From an uncultured Veillonellaceae bacterium (lineage in GTDB: Bacteria > Bacillota > Negativicutes > Veillonellales > Veillonellaceae): a stretch of DNA of 64,000 bases. The DNA is taken from the NCBI GenBank assembly GCA_945867815.1, contig CAMBIX010000006.1:48688-112687 (forward strand), in the 5' to 3' direction. Below are positions 18,817-27,700 of the stretch, in pieces (position 1 is the first letter of the stretch; every line of letters begins with the position of its first letter). A program made the position numbers and the translations under genes. The notes beneath the pieces are model-generated. The model was not told where the DNA came from, did not search any database, and saw nothing but the letters and a program-made list of their open reading frames with translations.

Positions 18817-20265
18817 TCATTCCTCCCAAAACGTTTGGCTCTGCTTAGCCCGTTTAGCCAGCAAAGTCCCTATAGTATCAATATATGTATCTACATCCTT
18901 AGGCATATACATTTTTTGCTGCCGGTAATCTGGTGCCCGCATCCATTTGGATGAACTACCTGGTCCCATAGACAATAAAGGCTGCCGTTCTTCCATAATA
19001 TGAATATTATAGCGACAAACAGCACCTGGCCGTGTATAACCAATGTTTTCTAAGTGTCCACGCATATATTGCTGTCGATATACATAATACGGTACATAGC
19101 CTAGTTTATGCAAGTAGTCTCTCATAAAGGTTGTCATGATTTGCACCTCTGATTCATCGGGCAAGTCCCGCCTCAAAGGGCTTGTATATAAAAGACTACC
19201 CTTCTTTAAGGTCAACGTATGAACGGTTACATTATCGGGCAATAAATTACCTATATGCTGTGCATTTTCCTTCATAGCTGCCATAGATTGGCCCGGCAGA
19301 CCAGCAATAAAGTCCATATTTATCTGAAAGTCTGTCTGTTTTCGTACCTTTTTATAGATTGCAAGAATGTCACTTGCCCTATGCCCTCGCCCTATCGCCC
19401 GTAGAATAAAGTCCTGCATAGTTTGGGGATTTAAACTTATACGGGTCACACCAGCCCTAACCATAGCCTGTAACTTAGCCTCTGTTATTGAATCCGGTCG
19501 GCCAGCTTCCACAGTGAATTCACACGACTCTTGATTAATCAGCAATTGTTTCATAGCCACTAACCAATCAGTAAAATCACTATCAGAAAGAACAGTTGGT
19601 GTACCACCACCCAAATATAAGGCATCCACCTGCAAATCATATTGTCTAAGGAGCCCTTGCATATGCCCTATATCCTGCTTATAAGTCTGCAAGAAAGTAG
19701 ATAAACGCAAGTAATCTCCTATAAGACCATAAGGAAAGGAACAATAAAGACAGCGAGTTTGGCAAAAAGGTATCCCTCCATAGAGACTAACTTGTCTATC
19801 ATTTTTCTGACTAATCAATAAATAGGGCCGCTGTAAAATAGCAATTTTTTCCAGCAAAGCAAGCTTTTCCTGACTGACCTCATATTGCTGGCCTATGGTC
19901 TCTCTAGCGGCCTGACTTGAACCTAAGTCATCCCACTTCTTATGAAAGAGCTTTGTCGGCCGCACACCAACCAAACTTCCCCAAGACCCCAAAGGCGATA
20001 GACCTTGTTCTTGACGCAAAAACTTTAATAAGCTTTTACCTATGGTCTGCCGCCCCTGCGGCGTATTATTTCCTTTTAACTGAAGCTGATTTTTACCTAT
20101 CAACTTCACAAGCAAAGCAAGGTTGTCTCCCCCTAAGGTTTCTCCCAAAAGCTCTATGTCAGCCCCACCCTTAACAGCGAAAAGGCCGGCAGCCGCACAA
20201 TGATGTGCCACTACCGAGCCTAATGCCAAGGGACCTACATAGGAATAGGTTTCTATCTTATGCAT
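18817..20265 (-). CDS. hemZ: Coproporphyrinogen dehydrogenase HemZ-type radical SAM protein
   Basis: Oxygen-independent coproporphyrinogen III oxidase-like radical-SAM protein of the HemZ branch (482 aa). An N-terminal ~150-residue extension typical of HemZ precedes the cluster motif CQTRCLYCSFPYG near residue 168 and GGGTPT. RISLNPQTMQDFILRAIGR and the HemN-type DFIAGLPGQ follow. No other heme genes are in view. It overlaps the fur stop by 8 nt, so it is translationally coupled to the Fur-family regulator; iron control of a heme-related enzyme would make sense. Some HemN relatives are heme chaperones, so substrate is not certain. Confidence 0.87.
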   Translation of the reverse strand: MHKIETYSYVGPLALGSVVAHHCAAAGLFAVKGGADIELLGETLGGDNLALLVKLIGKNQLQLKGNNTPQGRQTIGKSLLKFLRQEQGLSPLGSWGSLVGVRPTKLFHKKWDDLGSSQAARETIGQQYEVSQEKLALLEKIAILQRPYLLISQKNDRQVSLYGGIPFCQTRCLYCSFPYGLIGDYLRLSTFLQTYKQDIGHMQGLLRQYDLQVDALYLGGGTPTVLSDSDFTDWLVAMKQLLINQESCEFTVEAGRPDSITEAKLQAMVRAGVTRISLNPQTMQDFILRAIGRGHRASDILAIYKKVRKQTDFQINMDFIAGLPGQSMAAMKENAQHIGNLLPDNVTVHTLTLKKGSLLYTSPLRRDLPDESEVQIMTTFMRDYLHKLGYVPYYVYRQQYMRGHLENIGYTRPGAVCRYNIHIMEERQPLLSMGPGSSSKWMRAPDYRQQKMYMPKDVDTYIDTIGTLLAKRAKQSQTFWEE

Positions 20266-20758
20266 GGGTTTCTTGTTCCGCTTCTTTTTGTGCCTGCAAA
20301 CGTTCTTCTTCTTCCTTCATTTTTGCTTGGCAGTCACCACAATAACCATAAACCTTTAACTGATGGTCAATGGTCTTAAAATTTAATTTCTTAGCAATAA
20401 TAGATTCCAAGGTTTCCAACATATCATCTTCAAATTCTTTTACACAACCACATTTAACACAAATTAAATGATGGTGGAAATGAGAAAATTCTTCATCATT
20501 TAATTCATAACGATTGCGTCCATCACCAAAATCCAAACGTTTTAACAAATCAAGTTCTGTAAACAAGTCAAGGGTCCGATAAATAGTAGCGAGGCCAATA
20601 TCTGGTGCAACTTTTTTAACTAAGCCATACACGTCTTCCGCACTTAAATGCTTTTCTTCCGCATCAATAAAAGCCTGCAAAATCGTTTGTCGCTGCGTTG
20701 TTAATTTATATTTTTTATCTTTAATGCGTTCCTTTAATTTTTCTAACGTTGTGTTCAT
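20258..20758 (-). CDS. fur: Fur family transcriptional regulator
   Basis: Metal-dependent repressor (166 aa). The winged-helix region shows LTTQRQTILQAF and IGLATIYRTLDLFTELDLLKRL. The dimerisation/metal region has HFHHHLICVKCG and a second CGDC pair for structural zinc. Start chosen at the ATG at 20758, with GGAAAGG 9 nt upstream; an upstream GTG at 20776 sits inside that site. The C-terminus has a glutamate/glutamine-rich tail beyond the zinc site. Which metal or peroxide it senses (Fur, Zur, PerR) is not settled by sequence; the HHHLIC..CG pattern and genome position favour Fur. A Fur-box-like sequence lies at the promoter of the recJ unit that includes this gene. Confidence 0.85.
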   Translation of the reverse strand: MNTTLEKLKERIKDKKYKLTTQRQTILQAFIDAEEKHLSAEDVYGLVKKVAPDIGLATIYRTLDLFTELDLLKRLDFGDGRNRYELNDEEFSHFHHHLICVKCGCVKEFEDDMLETLESIIAKKLNFKTIDHQLKVYGYCGDCQAKMKEEEERLQAQKEAEQETHA

Positions 20759-20785
20759 GTTAGTCAACCTTTCCACTCATACATC

Positions 20786-20814
20786 CTTATAGATACTACT
20801 AACTAGATTAGCAA
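20786..20814 (-). promoter_or_regulatory. Possible internal promoter for fur
   Basis: Minus-strand TTGCTA (20809-20814), 17 nt, TATAAG (20786-20791), in the 61-bp gap between the MBL gene and fur. Reasonable but not strong. Confidence 0.4.
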
Positions 20815-20819
20815 CATAG

Positions 20820-21443
20820 TTATTGTAAAAAACCATTATATTGGCGTTCATGCCCAATAGTTGTAGCCGGCCCATGACCTGGGTAAACTAGGGTATCATC
20901 AGGCAAAGTCAATAGCTGTTCTGTTACAGATTTTACTAACTGCTCCATAGAGCCACCAACAAAATCCGTCCGGCCAACAGATTCGTAAAAGAGAGTATCG
21001 CCGACAAAAACAACGCCCTCTCCATAATAAGACACACCACCTGGTGTATGCCCTGGTGTGTCCAATACATTTAAAATAATAGAACCACAAGAAACCGTAT
21101 CACCGCCAGCCACTTCATGAATATCTACAGCATGCACCACCACATGATTTCCTGTAAATTCACTCAAATTAAGACCCACATCTGTTAAATAAGGCAAGTC
21201 TAACTTGTGTATATATAAAGGAATGTCAAAAGCCCCTTGCAAGGCTTCTACCGCCCCTATATGGTCACTGTGACCATGTGTCAACAAAATAGCCTTTGGC
21301 TTAAAGTCTTCTTTTCTTATTAAAGCAACTAATTCCTCACCATTAGCCGCGGGGTCAATGATTAAACATTCCTTTGTCTTCTCATCAGCCGCTATATAGC
21401 AATTCGTCCCCAAGGGGCCTAATGGTATACTATATACTTTCAC
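20820..21443 (-). CDS. MBL-fold metallo-hydrolase (glyoxalase II-like)
   Basis: A 207-aa metallo-beta-lactamase fold protein. The metal motif HxHxDH is HGHSDH near 56-61, further ligands are in DTPGHTPGG and GDTLFY, and the last histidine is in YPGHGPATT. N-terminal MKVYSIPLGPLGTNCYI is typical of the YqgX/YcbL-type group. Substrate unknown; relatives hydrolyse thioesters or show glyoxalase II activity. Starts at GTG with AAGGAG upstream, 12 nt after relA; MBL genes of this type often follow relA in Firmicutes. Confidence 0.88.
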   Translation of the reverse strand: MKVYSIPLGPLGTNCYIAADEKTKECLIIDPAANGEELVALIRKEDFKPKAILLTHGHSDHIGAVEALQGAFDIPLYIHKLDLPYLTDVGLNLSEFTGNHVVVHAVDIHEVAGGDTVSCGSIILNVLDTPGHTPGGVSYYGEGVVFVGDTLFYESVGRTDFVGGSMEQLVKSVTEQLLTLPDDTLVYPGHGPATTIGHERQYNGFLQ

Positions 21444-21455
21444 TAAAACCGCTCC

Positions 21456-23687
21456 TTACGCCCGCTGTACCGTATATATATCACGAATACGACGCAGTTT
21501 AGTCATAATAAAATCTAATTGTGATAAGTCTCTAATATCAATCACTAACGAAATGACAGCATTTTTCGTATCTTCATCAACCTTGGCATTAATATTTTCA
21601 ATATTAATCTTCAATTCCGACAAGGTGCTCATAATATTCATGAGTATACCACCTCGATCATAGGCCACAATTTCCACACTAACTGGGAAGGTTTCTGTTG
21701 ATTCAATATCCCAAGCCACTTCAATCATACGCTTCATATCATCTGGCGTATGCCCTAAGGACTTACAATCTGACCGATGAATGGAAACCCCGCGACCTCG
21801 TGTAATATAACCAACGATATCATCGCCAGGCACCGGATTACAACACTTAGCCATCCGCACCATAACACCAGATTCACCTCTAACTAAAATGCCTGTGCCT
21901 GCCCTTTTCTTATTGGGATTCGGACTTTTCTGTTTTAACTTATCTAAGAGGACTAAGGTATCCTTCTGCGAAGTTTGTTTTTGTTCTTCCCGTTTTTCTA
22001 TATCAATTAAACGAAGAAGCACCGCATTCACAGTCAAACCGCCAAAACCAACAGCGGCCAACATTTCATTTACATTTCCAGCGTTTAAAGCCTTTGCTAC
22101 TTGTTCCAGTCGTTCCGTTTTAGATAAAGCCTTCCAATCATAATTTAAACGTTTCGCTTCTTTTTCTAATACGTCGCGACCTTTTTCAACGTTTTCTTCC
22201 TTGTTTTCTCTTTTAAACCAATTACGTATCTTGGTGCGGCTTTCAGATGAACCAACCATATTAAGCCAATCCAAGCTTGGTTTAGCATTTTTAGAGGTAA
22301 TAATCTCTACGCGATCCCCATTCTGCAAGGTATAGTCGAGAGGTACAATCTTACCATTAACCTTAGCACCTACGCACTTATTACCTACATCCGTATGAAC
22401 ACGATAGGCAAAATCCAAAGGCACTGACCCCTTAGGCAGCTTCATAACATCACCACGCGGGGTAAAAACAAAGACTTCACTAGCAAAAATATCTAACTTA
22501 AGCGCATTCACTAACTCTTTAGGATTATTGGGATCCTGCCATTCCAGCATATTACGGAGCCAAGCCACCTTACTATCAAAATCCTTATCTTGCCCCTTAT
22601 TACCTTCTTTATAACGCCAATGAGCCGCTACCCCATATTCAGAGACACGGTGCATATCCCACGTACGTATCTGAATTTCTACAGGATGACCTTGCGTACC
22701 AATAACCGTTGTATGAAGCGATTGATACATATTGGATTTAGGCATAGCAATATAATCTTTAAACCGATGAGGTAAGGGCTTCCAAATACTATGGGCAATA
22801 CCTAAAACGGTATAGCATTGCGGTATAGTATCCACAATAACCCGTACAGCATATAAGTCATAGATCTGTGACAAATCACGATTGTCTTTTTTCATCTTTT
22901 TATAGATACTGTAAAAGTGCTTTGGCCGCCCCTTTACATCCGCCTTTATGCCGGCTTCGTCTAAGGCCTTCTTAAGTTGAGCCATTGTATCATTAACAAT
23001 TTCCTCACGGGCCTTACGCTTTTCCTTCATCTGCTCAACCAAATCATAATATTTCTCTGGTTCCAAATAACGGAAAGATAAGTCTTCTAATTCCCATTTA
23101 ATGTTAAAAATCCCTAACCGATGAGCTAAGGGCGCATAAATCTCTAACGTTTCCTTAGCAATACGCTTTTGCTTATCACTGCGCACATGCTTTAAGGTTC
23201 GCATATTATGTAAACGGTCAGCTAGTTTGATAACGACAACCCGTACATCCTTAGCCATAGCCAGAATCATCTTACGATAATTCTCCATTTGTTGGTCTTC
23301 TTTTGTTTGATAGTGGAACTGATTTAATTTCGTTACCCCATCCACTAAAAAAGCAACCGTTTCGCCAAATTCCTTACGAATATCTTCTAATGTATAAGTT
23401 GTATCTTCTACTACATCATGTAAAAGGCCTGCCTCAATGGTCACAGCATCAATTTGCAATTCTGCCAAAGTGGTGGCTACCGCTAAGGGATGAATAATGT
23501 AGGGCTCACCGGAAGCTCGCTTTTGTTCCTTATGTGCCTTATCAGCTAACTCATAAGCTTCTTCAACCTTAGCTAAGTCATCATCCGTTAAATAGGCCTT
23601 TACCGCCTTCCAAAAAGCAACCAACTTTTCTGCCTTAGTGTCTTGATGATTCTCAACTAATACACTACCTTCTTTATTTTCGCCCAT
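21456..23687 (-). CDS. relA: Bifunctional (p)ppGpp synthetase/hydrolase (RSH)
   Basis: Long RelA/SpoT homologue (743 aa) that makes and degrades (p)ppGpp. The HD hydrolase domain is intact (AGLLHDVVEDT near 88 and RLHNMRTL), so hydrolysis is likely. The synthetase domain (about 240-350) has RPKHFYSIYKKM, IYDLYAVRVIVD and YQSLHTTVIG. TGS (VFVFTPRGDVMKLPKGSVPLDFAYRVHTDVG), a helical/zinc-finger region with CCNPVPGDDIVGY, and a C-terminal ACT domain follow. Excellent AAGGAGG before the ATG, overlapping the recJ stop (TAATG). Grouping with hisS/aspS ties stringent control to tRNA charging in one unit. Confidence 0.97.
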   Translation of the reverse strand: MGENKEGSVLVENHQDTKAEKLVAFWKAVKAYLTDDDLAKVEEAYELADKAHKEQKRASGEPYIIHPLAVATTLAELQIDAVTIEAGLLHDVVEDTTYTLEDIRKEFGETVAFLVDGVTKLNQFHYQTKEDQQMENYRKMILAMAKDVRVVVIKLADRLHNMRTLKHVRSDKQKRIAKETLEIYAPLAHRLGIFNIKWELEDLSFRYLEPEKYYDLVEQMKEKRKAREEIVNDTMAQLKKALDEAGIKADVKGRPKHFYSIYKKMKKDNRDLSQIYDLYAVRVIVDTIPQCYTVLGIAHSIWKPLPHRFKDYIAMPKSNMYQSLHTTVIGTQGHPVEIQIRTWDMHRVSEYGVAAHWRYKEGNKGQDKDFDSKVAWLRNMLEWQDPNNPKELVNALKLDIFASEVFVFTPRGDVMKLPKGSVPLDFAYRVHTDVGNKCVGAKVNGKIVPLDYTLQNGDRVEIITSKNAKPSLDWLNMVGSSESRTKIRNWFKRENKEENVEKGRDVLEKEAKRLNYDWKALSKTERLEQVAKALNAGNVNEMLAAVGFGGLTVNAVLLRLIDIEKREEQKQTSQKDTLVLLDKLKQKSPNPNKKRAGTGILVRGESGVMVRMAKCCNPVPGDDIVGYITRGRGVSIHRSDCKSLGHTPDDMKRMIEVAWDIESTETFPVSVEIVAYDRGGILMNIMSTLSELKINIENINAKVDEDTKNAVISLVIDIRDLSQLDFIMTKLRRIRDIYTVQRA

Positions 23688-25702
23688 TATCCCACCTCCT
23701 TCTGGCTATACTTCATATAGGTAACCGACGTAATTAAATCTAACTTGCCAACCGGTTGCTGCCACGTATAAGAAGCAACACCGCTTGCATTTAAGCTTTT
23801 ACTTAAAAGCCCTAATTCTTCAAATACTTGTAGCCCCAACATGGTCTCACGTCGTGTCATATCCATAGGCTTATCCCGCAATAGTTCATTAACAATAATA
23901 TATTGTGGCACCGTCATCTGCCGAAACAAACGATGCACCACCAGATATAGGCATCTTAATTTTTCGGCTGTTAAAAAAGCTGATTCTAACTGACTTTGTC
24001 GTATATCAATGACAACAAGTTGTGGACTAACGACGCCTTGCCATTCATTTTTTTGTAAAGTAAATACAACATCCACGCGGTCACCTTCAAAGAATTGTTT
24101 AATAAAATCCTCTTGCTGCCAAGCTACCGCCGTTAGTACTTCCTCTTCATGACCCGTATCCGTTAAATCAAAAATAAGCTTGCAATGCTTTTTCTGTGCC
24201 CCCATTAAATAAATAGAAGAAATAAGTAAATCCTTGCTCATAAAAACAGGCGTTCGATTACCTATACCATAAGGGGCTAAAGCAGCTAATTCCTCAATAA
24301 CAGGCAGCGCCGCCTCCTCTACTGGAATGACTTCATCAATGCGAATTAAAGGTTGATATACTTCTTCTGCCAAATGGGTCTGACAATAATCATTCACATG
24401 TTTACGAAAAGCAGCAATCTGTGAGGACTCTAGACTTAAGCCAGCTGCCTGGGCATGACCACCAAACTGTATTAAAAGGGAGGAAGCATCCGCTAGCATA
24501 TCATACATATTGCAGCCTTCAATACTCCGGCAAGATCCCTTACCTAAGCCATCATTACTAAGACTAATAACAATCGTTGGCTTATAAAATTCTTCTACCA
24601 AACGAGAAGCTACAATACCAATAACCCCAGGATGCCAATTTTCACCAGCTACCACAATGCACCACTGATTATCTTCTAAATAAGCTAATACAGACTGTCG
24701 CGCCTGTGCAACTATATCACGTTCAATCGCCTGTCGCTCTTCATTCGTCTTTTGTAATTCGTTCGCAATCGCTTGCCGCCGCTGGTCATCATTTGTGGTC
24801 AATAATTCAACACCTCGCGCCGCATGGGTCACGCGCCCCGCTGCATTTAAACGAGGTGCTATGCCAAAACCAATCTGCCCTGTCGCTATGGTCTTATCTG
24901 TAAGTCCAATCTCATCAATAAGAGCCTTTATCCCCCTATTAGGATTGGTATTCATACGCGTCAAACCTTCTTTTACAAGAAAGCGATTTTCTCCTATTAG
25001 AGGTACCATATCAGCTACAGTTCCTAAGGCCACAATATCTACATCCTCTTGATAGGGCTCTTGCTTATAAGTCTGCCATAAGGCTTGACACAACTTAAAT
25101 GCCACACCGACACCGGCTAAATTTTTATCTGGATAGGTACACCCAGGCTGCTTAGGATTAATGACAGCCACAGCTGGCGGCACCTTCTCTGGCGATGTAT
25201 GATGATCCGTTACAATAAGCGGTAAACAGTCCTTAACCGCATCAACAATATCATAAGAAGTAATACCACAGTCAACCGTAATAACGAGGTCAGTTCCATC
25301 ATTAGCTAGATGTTGCAAGGCCTCTTCATTAAGACCATAGCCTTCGCTCTGTCGTTCTGGAATATAATAACTGACCGATGCCCCTAAGGCCTCTAAACAA
25401 CGATATAAGGTAGAAGTAGCTGTAATCCCATCTACATCATAATCCCCATAAATGACAATATGACCTTGATTATCAATTACCTTCTTAATAAAAGCAACCG
25501 CTTCTGCCATACCCTTTAATAAAAACGGGTCCAATAAGTCATCCCACGTAGGATGTAAAAAATGCCTTACGTCTTCAAAATCACTTACCTGACGATTCAC
25601 AAGCAGCCGTGCCAATAAGGGCGATATACCAAAGTGCTCGACTAAGGCCTCTTCCGCTTCTGGATTACCTTCTTCTACCAACCATCGCTTACCTTGTTTC
25701 AT
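23687..25702 (-). CDS. recJ: Single-stranded DNA exonuclease RecJ
   Basis: 5'-3' ssDNA exonuclease of recombination and mismatch repair (671 aa). DHH domain motifs: GDYDVDGITAT, VITVDCGITSYD, VTDHHTSPEKVPPA; DHHA1 has GGHAQAAGLSLE. A C-terminal extension of about 120 aa past the OB region is seen in Firmicutes RecJ. The start is the second of two adjacent ATGs (25702), 6 nt from AGGAGG; a longer frame reaching 25750 has no suitable Shine-Dalgarno. First gene of the unit running to aspS; its promoter and a Fur-box-like site are at 25760-25810. Confidence 0.95.
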   Translation of the reverse strand: MKQGKRWLVEEGNPEAEEALVEHFGISPLLARLLVNRQVSDFEDVRHFLHPTWDDLLDPFLLKGMAEAVAFIKKVIDNQGHIVIYGDYDVDGITATSTLYRCLEALGASVSYYIPERQSEGYGLNEEALQHLANDGTDLVITVDCGITSYDIVDAVKDCLPLIVTDHHTSPEKVPPAVAVINPKQPGCTYPDKNLAGVGVAFKLCQALWQTYKQEPYQEDVDIVALGTVADMVPLIGENRFLVKEGLTRMNTNPNRGIKALIDEIGLTDKTIATGQIGFGIAPRLNAAGRVTHAARGVELLTTNDDQRRQAIANELQKTNEERQAIERDIVAQARQSVLAYLEDNQWCIVVAGENWHPGVIGIVASRLVEEFYKPTIVISLSNDGLGKGSCRSIEGCNMYDMLADASSLLIQFGGHAQAAGLSLESSQIAAFRKHVNDYCQTHLAEEVYQPLIRIDEVIPVEEAALPVIEELAALAPYGIGNRTPVFMSKDLLISSIYLMGAQKKHCKLIFDLTDTGHEEEVLTAVAWQQEDFIKQFFEGDRVDVVFTLQKNEWQGVVSPQLVVIDIRQSQLESAFLTAEKLRCLYLVVHRLFRQMTVPQYIIVNELLRDKPMDMTRRETMLGLQVFEELGLLSKSLNASGVASYTWQQPVGKLDLITSVTYMKYSQKEVG

Positions 25703-25759
25703 CATACACCTCCTTTCCCACTCGAAATACAACCTATAAAACTCTATCAATTCTTATAT

Positions 25760-25777
25760 ATTATCATTATCATTTTA
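25760..25777 (-). promoter_or_regulatory. Fur-box-like operator before recJ
   Basis: On the minus strand two tandem GATAAT hexamers (25760-25771) are preceded by AAAAT; about 14 of 19 positions match the classical Fur box. It covers the predicted transcription start just downstream of the -10. The fur gene is in the same unit, so autoregulation is plausible. The region is AT-rich, so chance is possible. Confidence 0.45.
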
Positions 25778-25782
25778 TATTT

Positions 25783-25810
25783 ATTATACACTAGATTACC
25801 TAAGCGTCAA
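25783..25810 (-). promoter_or_regulatory. Promoter of the recJ-aspS unit
   Basis: Minus-strand TTGACG (25805-25810), 16-nt spacer, TATAAT (25783-25788). Predicted start near 25776 gives a leader of about 75 nt to the recJ ATG. Confidence 0.65.
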
Positions 25811-25850
25811 AGAGAAATTTTATCATTTTCTCTCCCCAATTTTTGTTTTT

Positions 25851-25924
25851 CTTGCTTATTATATAAAAGCAAGAAGGACCTATATTGTCTCGTTAAAGAG
25901 CCTTGCGAAGCACCAGCCCTTCTT
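25851..25924. repeat. Hairpin family A, truncated copy (A2)
   Basis: Shares with copy A3 about 75 bp of left flank, left arm and cap (about 25844-25916), but the right arm expected to pair with 25878-25890 is missing; only the outermost AAGAAGG/CCTTCTT (25871-25877, 25918-25924) still pairs. A separate small stem CTTGCTT/AAGCAAG (25851-25857, 25867-25873) overlaps it. Intergenic, between hydG and recJ. Confidence 0.7.
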
Positions 25925-25968
25925 CCCTCCTAATTTCCGTTTTTTCTTGCTTATTATATAAAAAAGTA

Positions 25969-26039
25969 AAAAGGACCTACATTATCTCGTCAAAGAGCCT
26001 TGCGATAGCACCAGCTCGCGAGAGATAATGTAGGTCCTT
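25969..26039. repeat. Hairpin family A, intact copy (A3), likely hydG 3' structure
   Basis: A perfect 18-bp stem (25971-25988 with 26022-26039) capped by the conserved 33-nt loop (25989-26021). The cap is nearly identical to copy A1 at 15370-15401, but the outer stem is a different sequence. On the minus strand it starts 21 nt after the hydG stop and is followed by T-rich sequence, so it may terminate or stabilise the hydG mRNA. Confidence 0.75.
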
Positions 26040-26060
26040 CCTTTCAACTATAAAGAACCA

Positions 26061-27479
26061 TTAAAAACGGAAATCTCGTTCTCCATGTTCCATTTGCTGA
26101 ATATATTCATGGGCCATTTGTTTTACTTTTTGATTCTTAATTTCTTCTAACTGTTCCTTAATAACAGCTTCCCCTGTTTTACGCGTCTTATCCGATGCAT
26201 AATCCAATAAATATTCATTTAAAGTCATTAACGCATTAGGCTGACAGCAGTTAGAAATCTCACCACTCTTAGCTAACGGCATAAAGCGGTCCCCTGTCCG
26301 TCCAGCTCGATAACAAGCGGTACAGAAACTCGGTACATAACCAAGATCTAAAATCCATTCAACGATTTCATCTAAGGTACGACAATCGCTGCGATCGAAC
26401 TGAGCCGAATTATCTTCTGGCAACTCTTCCTTAGCATAGCCGCCAACACTTGTCCGAGAAGCCCCACTAATCTGCGATATCCCCAAAGCCAAGCCACGTT
26501 CACGCATACGCTGGCTTTCACGAGTCGACATAATCATTCCCGTATACGGTGTAGATACGCGAATCAAGGCTACAATTTTTTCAAAAATATCATCTGGTAC
26601 CGCATTACTGAAGTCACCTACTTCAATATCATCGGCTGGACAAATACGAGGTACACTAATCGTATGTGGACCAACGCCAAACTTAGCTTCCAAATGTTCC
26701 GCATGCATAAGCAGGCCGACAAAATCATACTTATAATGTTCCAAACCGTAAAGAACACCAATACCTACATCATCAATACCACCCTGCATAGCTCGGTCCA
26801 TGGCTTCCGTATGATAAGCATAATTACTCTTAGGACCTGTTGGATGAAGCGATTCATAGTTTTTCTTATTATACGTTTCTTGGAACAAGGTATACGTACC
26901 AATACCTGCTTCATGCAACTTCTTATAATCTTCTACTTCACAGGCCGCAATATTAACATTAACGCGACGAATTTCACCATGTTTGTTTTTAATGCTATAA
27001 ATCGTCTTTATAGAGTCCAAAATATAATCAAGGGGATTATTTAATGGATCTTCACCTGATTCAATAACAATTCGCTTATGCCCCATAGCTTCCAAGGCCA
27101 TAACTTCCTGACGAATCTGATCTTGTGTTAATTTTTTACGTTTAATATGACGGTTCTTAGAATGATAAGGGCAATATACACAACCATTAATACAATAATT
27201 AGATAAATATAAGGGAGCAAATAAAACAACACGGTCACCATAAATTTTGCGCTTAATTTCAATGGCTAGATTAAAGAGCTTTTCCTTATATTCAGGCAAA
27301 TCACACACTAAAAGCACAGCAGCTTCCCTATGGTTTAAACCCTTATAGGTAGCGGCTTTAGCTAAAATAGAATCCAATAATTCACGATTATGCTTATTAG
27401 CTTCTGCATAAGCTAGGGTATCCATGATTTCATCATGGCTTATGAATTCTTCCGCCTTGGAAGAAGCAACATCATACAT
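26061..27479 (-). CDS. hydG: [FeFe]-hydrogenase maturase HydG (tyrosine lyase)
   Basis: Radical-SAM tyrosine lyase that makes CO and cyanide ligands for the H-cluster. The 472-aa protein has the CX3CX2C motif CINGCVYC (C96, C100, C103). Its C-terminal second cluster motif CTAC...CC fits the HydG CX2CX22C pattern that separates it from ThiH. LFQETYNKKNYESLHPTGPKSNY and GIGVLYGLEHYKYDF are also typical. Strong AAAAGGAG before the ATG. A promoter lies at 27568-27596 and a hairpin follows the gene, so it is a single-gene unit; hydE, hydF and the hydrogenase are not in this window. Confidence 0.94.
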   Translation of the reverse strand: MYDVASSKAEEFISHDEIMDTLAYAEANKHNRELLDSILAKAATYKGLNHREAAVLLVCDLPEYKEKLFNLAIEIKRKIYGDRVVLFAPLYLSNYCINGCVYCPYHSKNRHIKRKKLTQDQIRQEVMALEAMGHKRIVIESGEDPLNNPLDYILDSIKTIYSIKNKHGEIRRVNVNIAACEVEDYKKLHEAGIGTYTLFQETYNKKNYESLHPTGPKSNYAYHTEAMDRAMQGGIDDVGIGVLYGLEHYKYDFVGLLMHAEHLEAKFGVGPHTISVPRICPADDIEVGDFSNAVPDDIFEKIVALIRVSTPYTGMIMSTRESQRMRERGLALGISQISGASRTSVGGYAKEELPEDNSAQFDRSDCRTLDEIVEWILDLGYVPSFCTACYRAGRTGDRFMPLAKSGEISNCCQPNALMTLNEYLLDYASDKTRKTGEAVIKEQLEEIKNQKVKQMAHEYIQQMEHGERDFRF

Positions 27480-27567
27480 ACGAGTCTCCTTTTATCGATG
27501 GTATAGCCTGCTAGCAATCCTTTTATTGACTGTTATGAACTATATCGAAAATACTTGAAACACCTTA

Positions 27568-27596
27568 AGTATACATCATCACTAATAAATAGACAA
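27568..27596 (-). promoter_or_regulatory. Promoter of hydG
   Basis: Minus-strand TTGTCT (27591-27596), 17-nt spacer, TATACT (27568-27573), about 80 nt before the hydG start and just past the rpmA terminator. Confidence 0.6.
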
Positions 27597-27643
27597 ATGA
27601 CCTTCTATATCGATTCCACTACAAAACACTTCGAAGGCCATAT

Positions 27644-27684
27644 ATAAAAAGACTATTGCAAAGCGACTGCTCCACAATAGTCTT
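27644..27684 (-). terminator. Intrinsic terminator after rpmA
   Basis: Ten-bp stem (27649-27658 with 27675-27684), 16-nt loop, then TTTTTATATA on the minus strand. Confidence 0.85.
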
Positions 27685-27700
27685 CTTATATATAGCCTAA

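Noticed and set aside
18814..18829. T-box leader before hisS or aspS
   Set aside because: hisS follows hemZ by 2 nt and aspS overlaps hisS; there is no leader in which a T-box could fit.
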